NCBI GenBank assembly: GCA_965649105.1
Contig: CBFGJP010000052.1
Location: forward strand, 1 to 18,495
Source of the DNA: JAOAFX01 sp965649105
GTDB lineage: Bacteria > Hydrothermota > Tepidihabitantia > SM23-42 > JAOAFX01
Length of the DNA stretch: 18,495 bases
Reading direction: 5' to 3'
The translations under genes were made by a program, and so were the position numbers. A model generated the notes under the pieces. That model worked only from the letters and a program-made list of their open reading frames with translations. It was not told the origin of the DNA and did no database searches. Each line of letters begins with the position of its first letter. The stretch's first letter is position 1. Below, one piece after another: positions 5,132 through 13,653 of this stretch.

Positions 5132-6052
5132 TTATATGTTTCTTTTCCCCGCAGAGCCGAAGAGGATTATCTTTTCTTTCACTACCTTCTTTATCAATTC
5201 CTGGCTATACCCAAGAATTTTTCTCGGATCAAATTCTTGTGGATGTTTAGCTAAGAATTCGCGGACTCCGGCGGTAAATGCAATCCTGATATCGGTATCT
5301 ACATTTATCTTTGTAATCCCATATCTTATTGCTTCTTTTATTAACCGATCCGGCACACCGCTCGCCTTTTCTATCTTTGCTCCAAAGGTGTTTGCATAAT
5401 TAACCCATTTTGCTTTCACTCCAGATGCACCGTGCAAAACGAGCGGGATTGATACACTTTTGGCAATTTCTTTTAGAATATCTATGCGTAATTTGGGTTT
5501 GCCTTTAAATTTATAGGCACCGTGTGATGTGCCAATCGCAACTGCCAGGGCATCACAGCCGGTCCCTTCAACAAATATCTGTGCCTCATCAGGATTTGTG
5601 TAAATATTATTTTCAGACTTTGTATCATCTTCTATTCCAGCAAGTTTGCCAATCTCTGCTTCTACTGAAACATTCTTTTTATGTGCATATGCTACGACTT
5701 TTTTGGTGAGTTCCAAATTGTCATTAAATGGTAAATATGAACCATCTATCATCACGGATGTAAAACCATTATCTATACACTTTTTTACAATATCAAAATT
5801 TTTCCCATGGTCAAGATGGAGAACAATGGGAATTTTTGATTCACTAGCAAGATTGCGTACGAGCTCTATAATCGTCTTCAGTCCGGCATAACTTATCGCT
5901 TTCTCACTCACACCGACAATCACCGGTGCATTGAGTTCTTCTGCGGATGAGATTATTGCCTTGGTTATTTCAAGATTGAATGTATTAAAATGTCCTATAC
6001 CATAATGACCTTTTTTTGCCGGAGATAATATCTCATTTAATGTAACGAGCAT
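5132..6052 (-). CDS. fba: Class II (zinc) fructose-bisphosphate aldolase family protein
   Basis: This 306-residue protein fits class II aldolases, which cleave and form fructose-1,6-bisphosphate or tagatose-1,6-bisphosphate using zinc. Visible motifs: IGHFNTFNLE near the N-terminus; HLDHG at 79-83, with the catalytic Asp81 and zinc ligand His82; EAEIGKLAG from 131, with the conserved Glu; zinc-ligand His177 in GTSHGAYKF; His207 in VLHGASG; and the phosphate-binding INVDTD at 249-254. Length is close to GatY/KbaY/FbaA proteins, and the substrate (fructose or tagatose form) cannot be fixed from sequence. The start is the ATG at 6052, with a weak AGGGAT upstream and only two bases after the cyclase-protein stop, so translation is probably coupled. 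It is the last gene of the minus operon, and no strong terminator is seen before the IS. Confidence 0.9.
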   Translation of the reverse strand: MLVTLNEILSPAKKGHYGIGHFNTFNLEITKAIISSAEELNAPVIVGVSEKAISYAGLKTIIELVRNLASESKIPIVLHLDHGKNFDIVKKCIDNGFTSVMIDGSYLPFNDNLELTKKVVAYAHKKNVSVEAEIGKLAGIEDDTKSENNIYTNPDEAQIFVEGTGCDALAVAIGTSHGAYKFKGKPKLRIDILKEIAKSVSIPLVLHGASGVKAKWVNYANTFGAKIEKASGVPDRLIKEAIRYGITKINVDTDIRIAFTAGVREFLAKHPQEFDPRKILGYSQELIKKVVKEKIILFGSAGKRNI

Positions 6053-6054
6053 AG

Positions 6055-9000
6055 TTAATCCCTTTTTATATTTATTTCACGATAATGTTTTAAGGCGATA
6101 TTTTTGTACTCTTTTGCAATACGATTTTCACCCATTCGTTTTAAAAACACAGCATATTCATAATAAATATCCGCCAGAAGTTTTTTTATTTTTGATTTCT
6201 TACAGAATTCAATTGCTGCAAGGAAATTTTCTTTCGCCTTTTCCTTATCAATCTTTGCGTATACGCGTGCTTGGTTGAATAAACAATAAATTCTTAATTC
6301 AGTTGAATGTGTTGCCTCGGCAAGACTAAAGGTTGAATTTATAATTTTTAAAGATTCTTTAAATTTTTTTTCTTTTAATTTTATCAAAGCGATGGTATTT
6401 AGTACCATTCCCAGGGCATTTTTATTGCCAATAGATTCAAAAAATGCTTTGGCGGCATTGGCATATTTATATCCCAGTTTCAATCTTCCAATTTCGGTAT
6501 ATGCATATCCCAGGTTATAAGATGCAGAGGCAATCCCTCTCTTATCTCCTATCTCCTGGCTGATTTTAAGAAATTTTTTAAACAGCGCTACCGCCTTATT
6601 ATACTCAAATTTATTCATTAAAACTTCTCCTAAATTACCATAAGCGATTGCAATCCCTCTTTTATCACCAAGTTCCTTGCAAATATTGAGATAATTTTCA
6701 AAGAATTTTAAAGCCCGATCATAATCTCCCATATTAAAATAGATGATTCCCATATTATTTGATGCCATGCCAATACTTGATTTATCGTGCAGATCCTGCG
6801 ATATCTCCAAGAATTTTTTATACAGATCAAGCGCGGTTGAGTTATCACCCTTATGTTGATAGACATTTCCAAGGTTGCAATATGCAACACCTAAACTTTT
6901 CTTATCCCCCAATTCTTCTGTTATTTTTAGGTTCATCATGAATGAATCTATAGCCTTTTCATAATCTCCCTGGGCTTTAAATACTGTGCCCATGATATTA
7001 TACGCATTCACTTTACCTCTTAAATCTCCAGTATCTGCAGCAATACTGATTGCTTCTTTACATAACTGGAGCGCTTTTGCAAAATCGCCTTTCACACAAT
7101 AGATAACTGATAGATGGTTATATGCCTTGGTCAATGTTTGCTTTAATTCCACATTAAACTTCCAGTCTTTAATTTTAGTTATAATATTAATTGCCTCGAG
7201 CCCCTTATTTTCTGCTATCTCCATTTTTCCTTTGATACGATAAAGCCAGCATTCAAGATTTCTGATATTTGAGAGCTCAAGTAAAACATAGCCATCGGAT
7301 TTTTCTTTAAGGGATTGTAAATATTCAAAAGCCTTTGATAACATTGCCAATCCTTTGTCATAATCACCCTGATTGGCAATAATATTTGCTTGAAGTCTTA
7401 AACTTCTTGCCTTGATTACCGGATCTTTACCGGCATAAACCCCCATGTTGGCATAAGAAATCAGGGCATTCTCATAATCGCCAATTAATTCATAAACAGA
7501 ACCAAGTTTTTCCAGAATCCTTGTTGTAGTTTTAGGCATATCATATGGCACCATAGTCAAACATTTTTTGTATAACTCAATTGCTGATTTATTAAGATAA
7601 AGTTCCTTTTTTTGGTCTCCAGCCTTTTCCATGTACTCCAGCGCTTTGATATTTTCCCCGCCAAGATAAAAGTGGTTGGCAAGGGCATCAAAATATTCTT
7701 CAATCGTGAGACTGAAGATTTTCTCCATAATAAAAGCGAGTTTCAGATGATATTCTTTTTGCTGTTTTTTTAATAGAGAATTATATACCGCATCCCGGAT
7801 GATACTGTGAGTGAAAGCATATTTTTCATCCTCGGAAGAATCTTTATATTCAATAATTTTAAAAATATTCTGTTGAACAATATAGGCAAGATTCTGTCTG
7901 AGTCGCTCTTTTCCCGGTAATAATGCATTTAGAATTTTAAATGAAAATTCTTCCCCTATTACTGAGGCGATATTAACAATATAACGTAAGTCCGTTGATA
8001 GTTTATCAATCTTTGTCATAATAAGTTCATCAAGACTGCGCGGTATTGTAATTGTTACATCCCCTTTTAATTTAGCAATACCATCTTGTACAAATATCAT
8101 ATTGTTATTAACAAGATTTAAAGCAAGTTCACTGATATAAAATGGAATTGCCCCGGATTTATTAAGCAGAAGTGTAAATAAATCATTGTCGATCTTATCA
8201 CAATGGATTATTTTTTTCAAAAGCATGGTTGTTTCATCTATACCAAGTGGTTTTAATATGATTGAGTTAAAATATGGAAGACGACGGAGATTGCCGACAT
8301 CAAAGTTTGGGCGATAGAGGATAATAAGCATAATGGACTTATAACCTATTGCACCTGCAATGTTATTGATAAAATCTATTGTTTCTTTGTCAATCCAGTG
8401 GCAATCATCGAAGATCGCTACCAATGGCTTGAGGCGTGCGAATTTCATAAAAAGTGAGTGAATTGCCTCAAGCATTAATCGACTCCGGTCTTCTACTTGC
8501 ATCGATTCAAGTTGCGCCCGCTCCGATTTTGTTAAATCCGCCGAAAGAAAATATTTATAATAGGGGAGTTTTACCTTGAGGATGGCATCGTCACTTCTTT
8601 CAATGAAATCTGTTATCCGCCGAGTAATCATTGCAGGTGTATCCTCATCTTTTATTTCAAAAATTTTTTTCAAGACCTCCTTTAATACAAAGTAAGGAGA
8701 ATTTATATGATATTCTATGCCTTTCCCTTCGGTGATAAATACATTTTTTTCTAAGTGCTTTTTGAATTCATAAATGAGTTTGGTTTTACCAATTCCTGCC
8801 TCGCCGATAACAGCAACTACTCGTCCTCTCCCAAATTTGACTTCCTGAAAAATTTTATTAAGAAGATTCATTTCTTCTACTCTGCCAATCAATGGAATTT
8901 CTTCAATCTTTCTCTGTCCGTACCTTAATCGTGCCCTAAGGGGAGTATATACCATAATCATTTCCTTTTTTCCTTTGATTTTTATCTTTTTTCCTTTTTT

Positions 9001-9555
9001 GTAAATAATTTCACGAATGGTATATTTATAAATCTCTTCACTTACATATATCTTTCCTTTGGGTGCAGCAACCTGGAGCCTTTGTGCAATATTTACCGTA
9101 TCACCCATAACTGTATACCCACCCGGTCTGCCCAAGTCCCCGGTCGCAACCATCCCGTAATTAATACCTATAGAAAGCGATAAATTCTGTTTTTTCTCAA
9201 TATTAAATGCTTTGATTTCTTTTAATAAATCAAGACCCGCCAGGACCGCCCGTAGTGGATCATCTTCATGAGCAATGGGTGCACCAAATAACGCCATAAC
9301 GCAATCACCAATGAATTTATCTACAAAACCTTCATATTTTTGAATAACCATCGCCAGGCGCTGAAGGCATTGATCAATAAGGTCTTTGACTTCTTCGGGA
9401 TCCATTCTTTCAGCCAAGGGTGTAAATCCTGAAATATCGGCAAAGATAACCGCTACGGGCCTACGTTGTCCTGCTGTTTTAATTAATTGTAAACCACAGC
9501 GACTACAAAAATTTGCCGTCTCAGGATTATTATATCCACATCTTGGACAATTCAT
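6055..9555 (-). CDS. Zinc-ribbon / class III nucleotidyl cyclase / AAA ATPase / TPR protein
   Basis: The 1166-residue protein has four parts. Residues 3-20 form a zinc ribbon (CPRC...CSRC). Residues ~33-205 are a class III adenylate/guanylate cyclase domain with metal Asp40 (FADISGF) and Asp84 (FIGDCVM), Lys80, and GDTVNIAQR (151-159), which carries the base-contacting Asp and the conserved Asn and Arg. It therefore looks catalytically complete. Residues ~222-620 are a STAND-type ATPase with Walker A GEAGIGKT (251-258) and Walker B VAIFDDCHWID (379-389). Residues ~640-1160 are TPR repeats, including several near-identical 40-residue units of the GDKRGIA.AY.NLG type. No signal peptide or membrane segment is seen, so it is probably a cytoplasmic sensor coupling ligand binding to cAMP or cGMP production. 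The ATG at 9555 overlaps the upstream stop as ATGA and follows AGGAGG. Confidence 0.88.
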   Translation of the reverse strand: MNCPRCGYNNPETANFCSRCGLQLIKTAGQRRPVAVIFADISGFTPLAERMDPEEVKDLIDQCLQRLAMVIQKYEGFVDKFIGDCVMALFGAPIAHEDDPLRAVLAGLDLLKEIKAFNIEKKQNLSLSIGINYGMVATGDLGRPGGYTVMGDTVNIAQRLQVAAPKGKIYVSEEIYKYTIREIIYKKGKKIKIKGKKEMIMVYTPLRARLRYGQRKIEEIPLIGRVEEMNLLNKIFQEVKFGRGRVVAVIGEAGIGKTKLIYEFKKHLEKNVFITEGKGIEYHINSPYFVLKEVLKKIFEIKDEDTPAMITRRITDFIERSDDAILKVKLPYYKYFLSADLTKSERAQLESMQVEDRSRLMLEAIHSLFMKFARLKPLVAIFDDCHWIDKETIDFINNIAGAIGYKSIMLIILYRPNFDVGNLRRLPYFNSIILKPLGIDETTMLLKKIIHCDKIDNDLFTLLLNKSGAIPFYISELALNLVNNNMIFVQDGIAKLKGDVTITIPRSLDELIMTKIDKLSTDLRYIVNIASVIGEEFSFKILNALLPGKERLRQNLAYIVQQNIFKIIEYKDSSEDEKYAFTHSIIRDAVYNSLLKKQQKEYHLKLAFIMEKIFSLTIEEYFDALANHFYLGGENIKALEYMEKAGDQKKELYLNKSAIELYKKCLTMVPYDMPKTTTRILEKLGSVYELIGDYENALISYANMGVYAGKDPVIKARSLRLQANIIANQGDYDKGLAMLSKAFEYLQSLKEKSDGYVLLELSNIRNLECWLYRIKGKMEIAENKGLEAINIITKIKDWKFNVELKQTLTKAYNHLSVIYCVKGDFAKALQLCKEAISIAADTGDLRGKVNAYNIMGTVFKAQGDYEKAIDSFMMNLKITEELGDKKSLGVAYCNLGNVYQHKGDNSTALDLYKKFLEISQDLHDKSSIGMASNNMGIIYFNMGDYDRALKFFENYLNICKELGDKRGIAIAYGNLGEVLMNKFEYNKAVALFKKFLKISQEIGDKRGIASASYNLGYAYTEIGRLKLGYKYANAAKAFFESIGNKNALGMVLNTIALIKLKEKKFKESLKIINSTFSLAEATHSTELRIYCLFNQARVYAKIDKEKAKENFLAAIEFCKKSKIKKLLADIYYEYAVFLKRMGENRIAKEYKNIALKHYREINIKRD

Positions 9556-10067
9556 CTGCCTCCTAACGCCTTTAATTCGTTGACCTCGCTCATTAAAAGA
9601 TTTATTTTGATCTCCATTTCCGACCCTTTTAAATGAGGAATGGTCTTTAGTGTTTTTCCCACATATTCAACAAGTGTAATGCCCTCATCTATGTACGTCT
9701 GACTTGTGATCTTCCTTCGTGCCTGCTTGAGCATTGTTTCCAGATATTCAAGCGACAATGGTAATATCATTCTTGGCGATTTTCTTACCTCAAAGAGGTA
9801 TAGATTCCCATTATTGTTGTTCAATTTGCCATCATACAGAAAATAAAATCCAACTGTATTAACTGTATCTGGTGCCGGAATGACCGCACTAAAATGTGTA
9901 ACATATGACTGGGCAATAACCGAATCCCATTTTTCGCTCCCGAAATTATAGTAAATAATTACTTGCTGCGCAGGTGATTCGGGTTTTATTCTAATCAGAA
10001 GGTTGGGAGAATCTTTTAAGAAATACAGATTTATCTGAGTAATTAATGATATTAATATTAAATTCAT
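9552..10067 (-). CDS. Hypothetical secreted protein, beta domain plus C-terminal helix
   Basis: I do not recognise the family. The 171 residues start with a hydrophobic segment (MNLILISLITQINLYFL) that could be a signal peptide without an obvious cleavage site. Residues ~20-95 are beta-rich, with alternating hydrophobics and FYFLYDGK, as in an immunoglobulin-like fold. Residues ~100-168 are charged and helical and may form a coiled coil ending in MSEVNELKALGGR. The ATG at 10067 overlaps the rimI stop as ATGA and is preceded by AAAGGAGG, one of the better ribosome sites in the operon. Its own stop overlaps the cyclase-protein start. That strict coupling suggests a link with the cyclase/TPR protein, for example as an envelope partner; this is inference. 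Confidence 0.7.
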   Translation of the reverse strand: MNLILISLITQINLYFLKDSPNLLIRIKPESPAQQVIIYYNFGSEKWDSVIAQSYVTHFSAVIPAPDTVNTVGFYFLYDGKLNNNNGNLYLFEVRKSPRMILPLSLEYLETMLKQARRKITSQTYIDEGITLVEYVGKTLKTIPHLKGSEMEIKINLLMSEVNELKALGGR

Positions 10068-10513
10068 AAAACCTCCTTTAATTCCTTTGCCATGACATAT
10101 GCATCGGTGCCATCAAGGTAGTAATTTTTACGTAATTGAATAATCTGATATCCAAATTTTTTATAAAAATTTATCGCATTAAAATTATTTACCCTAACTT
10201 CAAGATAGGCATACATACATTCTCTCTCCAGTCCTATCTTTTCTATTTCTGAAAGGAGTTTTTTCCCGATGCCCTGATGGTGATATCTGGGATCAACCGC
10301 AATATTTGTAATATGCAATTCATTGGCGATGCAATCTGCAAGTGCATATCCTTTTACATCGCCATCGTTATCAGCAACCAGGGCAATCGTGTTATGTTTG
10401 TGTAAATCGTTTTCAAAGAATGACCTGGGCCAAGGATTTGGAAATACCTGGTATTCGATCTGATATACACGGTCAATATCTGAGAATTTCATAGGCCTTA
10501 TGATACAGTTCAT
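10064..10513 (-). CDS. rimI: Ribosomal-protein-alanine N-acetyltransferase (GNAT family)
   Basis: This 149-residue GNAT protein is of RimI type, acetylating the N-terminal Ala of a ribosomal protein (S18 in E. coli) with acetyl-CoA. Visible features: IRPMKFSDIDRVYQIE at the start, FPNPWPRSFF at ~24-33, the acetyl-CoA site VDPRYHHQGIGKKLL (73-87), and LEVRVNNFNAINFYKKFGY (104-122), which includes the conserved Glu105 and the Asn and Tyr of the family. Length matches RimI. The ATG at 10513 overlaps the tsaB stop (ATGA). It is neighbour to tsaB and tsaE, an arrangement common in bacteria. A different N-terminal substrate cannot be excluded. Confidence 0.88.
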   Translation of the reverse strand: MNCIIRPMKFSDIDRVYQIEYQVFPNPWPRSFFENDLHKHNTIALVADNDGDVKGYALADCIANELHITNIAVDPRYHHQGIGKKLLSEIEKIGLERECMYAYLEVRVNNFNAINFYKKFGYQIIQLRKNYYLDGTDAYVMAKELKEVL

Positions 10514-11223
10514 CTTTTCTTTTTTATTTCGGCTGATGTCTTTTTTATATAATAAGGCTCAAGATTTTCCGGGTCATCAAAAAGGCCATTTTTTATTCTT
10601 GGGAGTGCCGCATAGACAACTTTTGATGAAGAGGGATAGAAGAAATAGGAATCCACAATATGAAAATCATTTTTCAAATCCTTTACTATTTTTAACCCGC
10701 TTAATATTTTTGTACCGGGGCCAATCGCAAAAATTGTTTTGTTTTTGAATTTCCGATTGATAAAATGGATTAATTCAGCCGGACTGCAGGCCATATCTTG
10801 ACCGATCTTTGTGTTGCGGTTGTAAAATGCTACAAACACTTCTCCCTGAAATGCTTCCATAATTGGTGCGCAGATTACTTTTTTTTCTTTATCAATAGCA
10901 TCAAAGCATAAAAAAGAATGGGCAATTACTTGCAGAGTATTAACCCCGCATATTGGAATATTTCTGCTGATATGCAACCCCTTAGCAAGGGCAAGTCCAA
11001 CCCTTAAGGAAGTAAACATCCCCGGACCTATGCTAATGGCTATGGCACTTGGTTGTTCATTCTCCATGGTGTTCAATAATTTCTGCACTTCAGAAAAAAT
11101 GCCAGCATCTTTTGCCTCGCGGCAGAATGACCGCTCTCGTTTCATTTCGTAAAGAATTGTATTATTACCAAAAATGCAAAAAGAAAAGGTGGTGGTTGAT
11201 GTATCAATTCCTAAGATCTTCAA
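10510..11223 (-). CDS. tsaB: tRNA t6A37 synthesis protein TsaB (YeaZ family)
   Basis: TsaB is the scaffold partner of TsaD in making N6-threonylcarbamoyladenosine at tRNA position 37. The 237-residue protein begins MKILGIDTSTTTFSF, the ASKHA-fold opening of the family, and has ISIGPGMFTSLRVGLALAKGL (64-83), the YeaZ signature. The start is TTG at 11223: an in-frame TAA directly precedes it, and no other start lies near, so TTG is forced. It overlaps the end of tsaE by 20 bases in another frame. TsaD and TsaC are not in this window. Confidence 0.9.
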   Translation of the reverse strand: MKILGIDTSTTTFSFCIFGNNTILYEMKRERSFCREAKDAGIFSEVQKLLNTMENEQPSAIAISIGPGMFTSLRVGLALAKGLHISRNIPICGVNTLQVIAHSFLCFDAIDKEKKVICAPIMEAFQGEVFVAFYNRNTKIGQDMACSPAELIHFINRKFKNKTIFAIGPGTKILSGLKIVKDLKNDFHIVDSYFFYPSSSKVVYAALPRIKNGLFDDPENLEPYYIKKTSAEIKKKR

Positions 11224-11638
11224 TTATAATCTCTCTTTCTTCATTTTTTAATACCCTAAAGCATATATATACCGCACTAATGCTTCGCTCTAAAAATTGA
11301 GGTAATCGGTCTGCCCATTCAATTATTGTTACACCATCGGGTGTGTAGTATTCTTCAACTGAGAGTGTAGCAAAATCCGATTCATTCAAGCGATATAAAT
11401 CAATGTGACTCACCTTCATTTTTCCGTTATATTCCGAAACGATAACAAAACTGGGACTCGTTACGGGTTCTTTAATTCCCAGACCAAGACAAATCCCTTT
11501 GGTAAAAGTTGTTTTACCGCTACCGAGTTCGCCAGCAAGGAATAGAATATCCTTGGGCTTTAGTCTTCGGGCAAATTTTTTTGCCAGAGCCAGGGTCTCG
11601 TTTGATGATTTTGTAAGATATTTTTTAATCTTTGACAT
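11204..11638 (-). CDS. tsaE: tRNA t6A37 synthesis ATPase TsaE
   Basis: TsaE is the P-loop ATPase that resets the TsaB-TsaD complex during t6A formation. Visible features: Walker A GELGSGKTTFTKG (36-48 from the chosen start), SPSFVIVSEY (61-70), HIDLYRL (78-84) and IIEWADRL (105-112), all in the family's order. I chose the ATG at 11638 (MSKIKKYLTKSSNET, 144 residues) because relatives start about this far before the SxEET-like motif. An in-frame ATG at 11665 would add nine residues and deepen the overlap with coaX; neither has a Shine-Dalgarno sequence. The coaX frame runs on to 11625, so the genes overlap either way and translation is probably coupled. Confidence 0.88.
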   Translation of the reverse strand: MSKIKKYLTKSSNETLALAKKFARRLKPKDILFLAGELGSGKTTFTKGICLGLGIKEPVTSPSFVIVSEYNGKMKVSHIDLYRLNESDFATLSVEEYYTPDGVTIIEWADRLPQFLERSISAVYICFRVLKNEEREIIIEDLRN

Positions 11639-12359
11639 TTTGTTTGTATAATTGATGAATGCCATAAATTGTCAAATAATTATCACAATTATCTATCCCT
11701 GATATTATTTGACACAGCCTGCTTGCCCAGCCACCTGTGGCAATTACTTGAAAATTTCTTTTATAAAGTTTCTTTATCCTGGAAATGAATCCCTCTACCG
11801 AAAATTTAATTCCATTAATGATACCCGATTGCACGCAGCCGTTGGTACTTTTACCCAAGAGGGACAGACATTTTTCTAAATGGACATTTTTTATCAATGC
11901 GGTTTTCTTTTTTAAACTCCATAATTGTGTTTCAACCCCAGGCATTATCAGACCACCTTTATGGACACCATTTTTTAAAACCACATCTCCAGTAATTGCA
12001 GTTCCAAATGAAAAGATGATTAAATCACACTTGTAACGAATATATGCGCCATTAATGTTAGCAATTCGATCAGCACCAAGATTTTTATAGGCAATCTTAA
12101 CAGGCATTTTTATTTTCGCACTGACCAAGAAGGGCTTTATAAAATAATTATTCAGAAAAAATCCGGATAATTTTTGATTTAGTAATGGAACTACCGAAGC
12201 AACACCCACGCCTTCAATTGATTTTTTAAAGATTAAATTTTTTAATAATTTATTATTAAGTCCATTCGCGGTACGCCATTTTTTGGTTTGAATCAATTTA
12301 TCATCTCTGTAGTATCCAATATGGATATTTGTATTACCAATGTCAAAGATTAATATCAT
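11625..12359 (-). CDS. coaX: Type III pantothenate kinase, with altered catalytic motif
   Basis: CoaX phosphorylates pantothenate in the first step of coenzyme A synthesis. The 244-residue protein has DIGNTNIHIG (6-15, phosphate loop), the SVVP segment (55-58), LGADRIANINGAY (94-106), a GTAIT segment and KGGLIMPGVETQLWSL (134-149), all in family order. The odd point is FSFGTAIT (116-123): most CoaX proteins have Asp-x-Gly-Thr-Ala there, the Asp acting as catalytic base. Here the codon is TCA (12009-12011), giving Ser117. The protein is otherwise well conserved, so it may have reduced or altered activity, or another residue may serve. The ATG at 12359 overlaps the birA stop (ATGA). A birA-coaX pairing is common. 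Confidence 0.87.
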   Translation of the reverse strand: MILIFDIGNTNIHIGYYRDDKLIQTKKWRTANGLNNKLLKNLIFKKSIEGVGVASVVPLLNQKLSGFFLNNYFIKPFLVSAKIKMPVKIAYKNLGADRIANINGAYIRYKCDLIIFSFGTAITGDVVLKNGVHKGGLIMPGVETQLWSLKKKTALIKNVHLEKCLSLLGKSTNGCVQSGIINGIKFSVEGFISRIKKLYKRNFQVIATGGWASRLCQIISGIDNCDNYLTIYGIHQLYKQNVKD

Positions 12360-13051
12360 AATAATCTTATCACATCGCCATAATAAATTCTTTTAATCAT
12401 TCCATCTGTTGTCCGTACCAGCAAACTCCAATCTTCATCCACATTGTGGATAATGCCTCTTATCGTTTCTTTTGAAGACAGTTTTATTTCAACGGGTTCA
12501 CCTACGCCGCTTATATATTGATAGGCTTCGGCTATACTGAATGTATCATTTTGCAAAGAGTCATACAGATTCCAGAAATTCTTCAGACATAAATTAAGAA
12601 TCTCCTCAATACTGTGAATTTTGCCAGTTTCAATGTATAAAGAAGTTGCATTAGACAATCTTAAGGGGAATTTTTTTATGTTCACATTCAATCCTATACC
12701 ACAGATAATTGCTCCATTAGTCATTTCGCATAAAATACCACAAACTTTTTTATTGTTTAGAAATACATCGTTGGGCCAGTGAATAGAAAGTTCGTGGAAA
12801 TTCAATCCCTTTAATGTTTCAATCACCGTAAGGCAGGAAATTAAGGGTAGGGCATTCATGTGTTTTTTGGGGAATACAAGCACAGAAAGATATAAGCCAC
12901 CAGCCGGAGAGAACCATTCCCTTTTATGTCTACCTCTGCCTTTTGTCTGACGGTAAGCAAAGACAGCAATTTCTTTTCTATTTTTTATTAATCTTCTTAA
13001 TACATCCTGAGTGGATGCAACTTGCTTGAACCTCAATAATCCCCTGGACAT
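12356..13051 (-). CDS. birA: Biotin--[acetyl-CoA-carboxylase] ligase, no DNA-binding domain
   Basis: The enzyme makes biotinyl-AMP and transfers biotin to carrier proteins. The 231-residue protein has STQD (13-16), GRGRHKREWFSPAGGLYLSV (38-57, biotin/adenylate loop), HWPNDV (91-96), KKVCGILCEM with the conserved Lys (101-110) and GIGLNVN (118-124). A C-terminal SH3-like domain follows at about 185-231. The N-terminal helix-turn-helix of E. coli BirA is absent, so it should not act as a repressor. The ATG at 13051 overlaps the upstream stop as TGATG, suggesting coupled translation. Confidence 0.92.
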   Translation of the reverse strand: MSRGLLRFKQVASTQDVLRRLIKNRKEIAVFAYRQTKGRGRHKREWFSPAGGLYLSVLVFPKKHMNALPLISCLTVIETLKGLNFHELSIHWPNDVFLNNKKVCGILCEMTNGAIICGIGLNVNIKKFPLRLSNATSLYIETGKIHSIEEILNLCLKNFWNLYDSLQNDTFSIAEAYQYISGVGEPVEIKLSSKETIRGIIHNVDEDWSLLVRTTDGMIKRIYYGDVIRLL

Positions 13052-13560
13052 CAGTAATAAACCTTTAAACTTGCACCTTCAAATGGTTGATGCCCGGTTT
13101 TTATCTTCTGAGAATCCGGGTCGAACCAGTTGGCACTTGCGATGCTAATAACAAGATCGTATTCCTCATTGGCATCAACAACAATATCGGTAAATGCATC
13201 GGCAGTAAATTGATAAAGTGAATCAAGTAAAACAGTAATCGTATTATCAATTTTGTAACTCAGCGAATCAATCGTGATTCGTATCTTTTTATAAGAACCA
13301 GCAGATACAGGGATATAACTGTTGGTAATGCTACAATATTCATCACCATTTATTGGGATACTAACCGTATTATTACTATTCCATATTTCGGTAAATTTCC
13401 CATTTTGAAATAATTCTATTTTAATCACACGGGCAACGATATCGCCGTAAATGCCTCGAAAAAGAGGACCATCATTGAAACCGACTTCAACCGATGCATT
13501 CTGGGCACAGGTGATTATTAATAATAGCATAGAAATAAAAAGAAGGTGGAAAAATCTCAT
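13051..13560 (-). CDS. Putative lipoprotein, beta-sandwich (DUF4382-like pattern)
   Basis: The start is the ATG at 13560, preceded by AGGAGGT at good spacing; a longer TTG-initiated frame from 13605 has no such site. MRFFHLLFISMLLLIITC is a signal peptide ending in an IITC lipobox (Thr at -1 is somewhat unusual), so Cys18 would carry the lipid anchor. The mature part is beta-rich: a metal-site-like FNDGP opening, VARVIKIELFQNG, then SAGSYKKIRITIDSLSYKID, a pattern seen in DUF4382-type lipoproteins. The family assignment is tentative. It is the first gene of the nine-gene minus operon and lies back-to-back with mglB. Confidence 0.7.
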   Translation of the reverse strand: MRFFHLLFISMLLLIITCAQNASVEVGFNDGPLFRGIYGDIVARVIKIELFQNGKFTEIWNSNNTVSIPINGDEYCSITNSYIPVSAGSYKKIRITIDSLSYKIDNTITVLLDSLYQFTADAFTDIVVDANEEYDLVISIASANWFDPDSQKIKTGHQPFEGASLKVYY

Positions 13561-13593
13561 TGCGACCTCCTGCATAAATTTTATCTTAAAATT

Positions 13594-13599
13594 ATTATA
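13594..13599 (-). promoter_or_regulatory. Probable -10 element of the minus-strand operon
   Basis: On the minus strand a TATAAT covers 13599-13594, and transcription would start near 13587, giving a leader of about 27 bases with an AGGAGGT site before the ATG at 13560. No good -35 hexamer lies 16-18 bases upstream, so an activator or a weak promoter is likely. It overlaps the spacer next to the divergent mglB promoter. Confidence 0.4.
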
Positions 13600-13619
13600 T
13601 GTCAATATTAAAAACAGTC

Positions 13620-13647
13620 TTGACTTTTATCAAATTATATTTATAAT
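13620..13647 (+). promoter_or_regulatory. Sigma-70 promoter of the mglB-mglA-dnaE operon
   Basis: TTGACT (13620-13625) and TATAAT (13642-13647) are 16 bases apart. The predicted start, seven bases past the -10 element, is A13654, the first base of an ATG. This gives a leaderless message, the same geometry as at 2176-2210. Confidence 0.65.
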
Positions 13648-13653
13648 GTTATG

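Noticed and set aside
5094..5399. Plus-strand ORF opposite the aldolase 3' end
   Set aside because: It overlaps catalytically essential aldolase sequence on the other strand and has no ribosome site.
12445..12453. A third TGTGGATAA DnaA box
   Set aside because: It lies inside the birA coding sequence as a single copy, so chance is the simplest explanation.
13051..13605. Longer TTG-initiated version of the lipoprotein gene
   Set aside because: The ATG at 13560 has a strong AGGAGGT and gives a proper lipoprotein signal peptide; the extension would cover the predicted -10 element.
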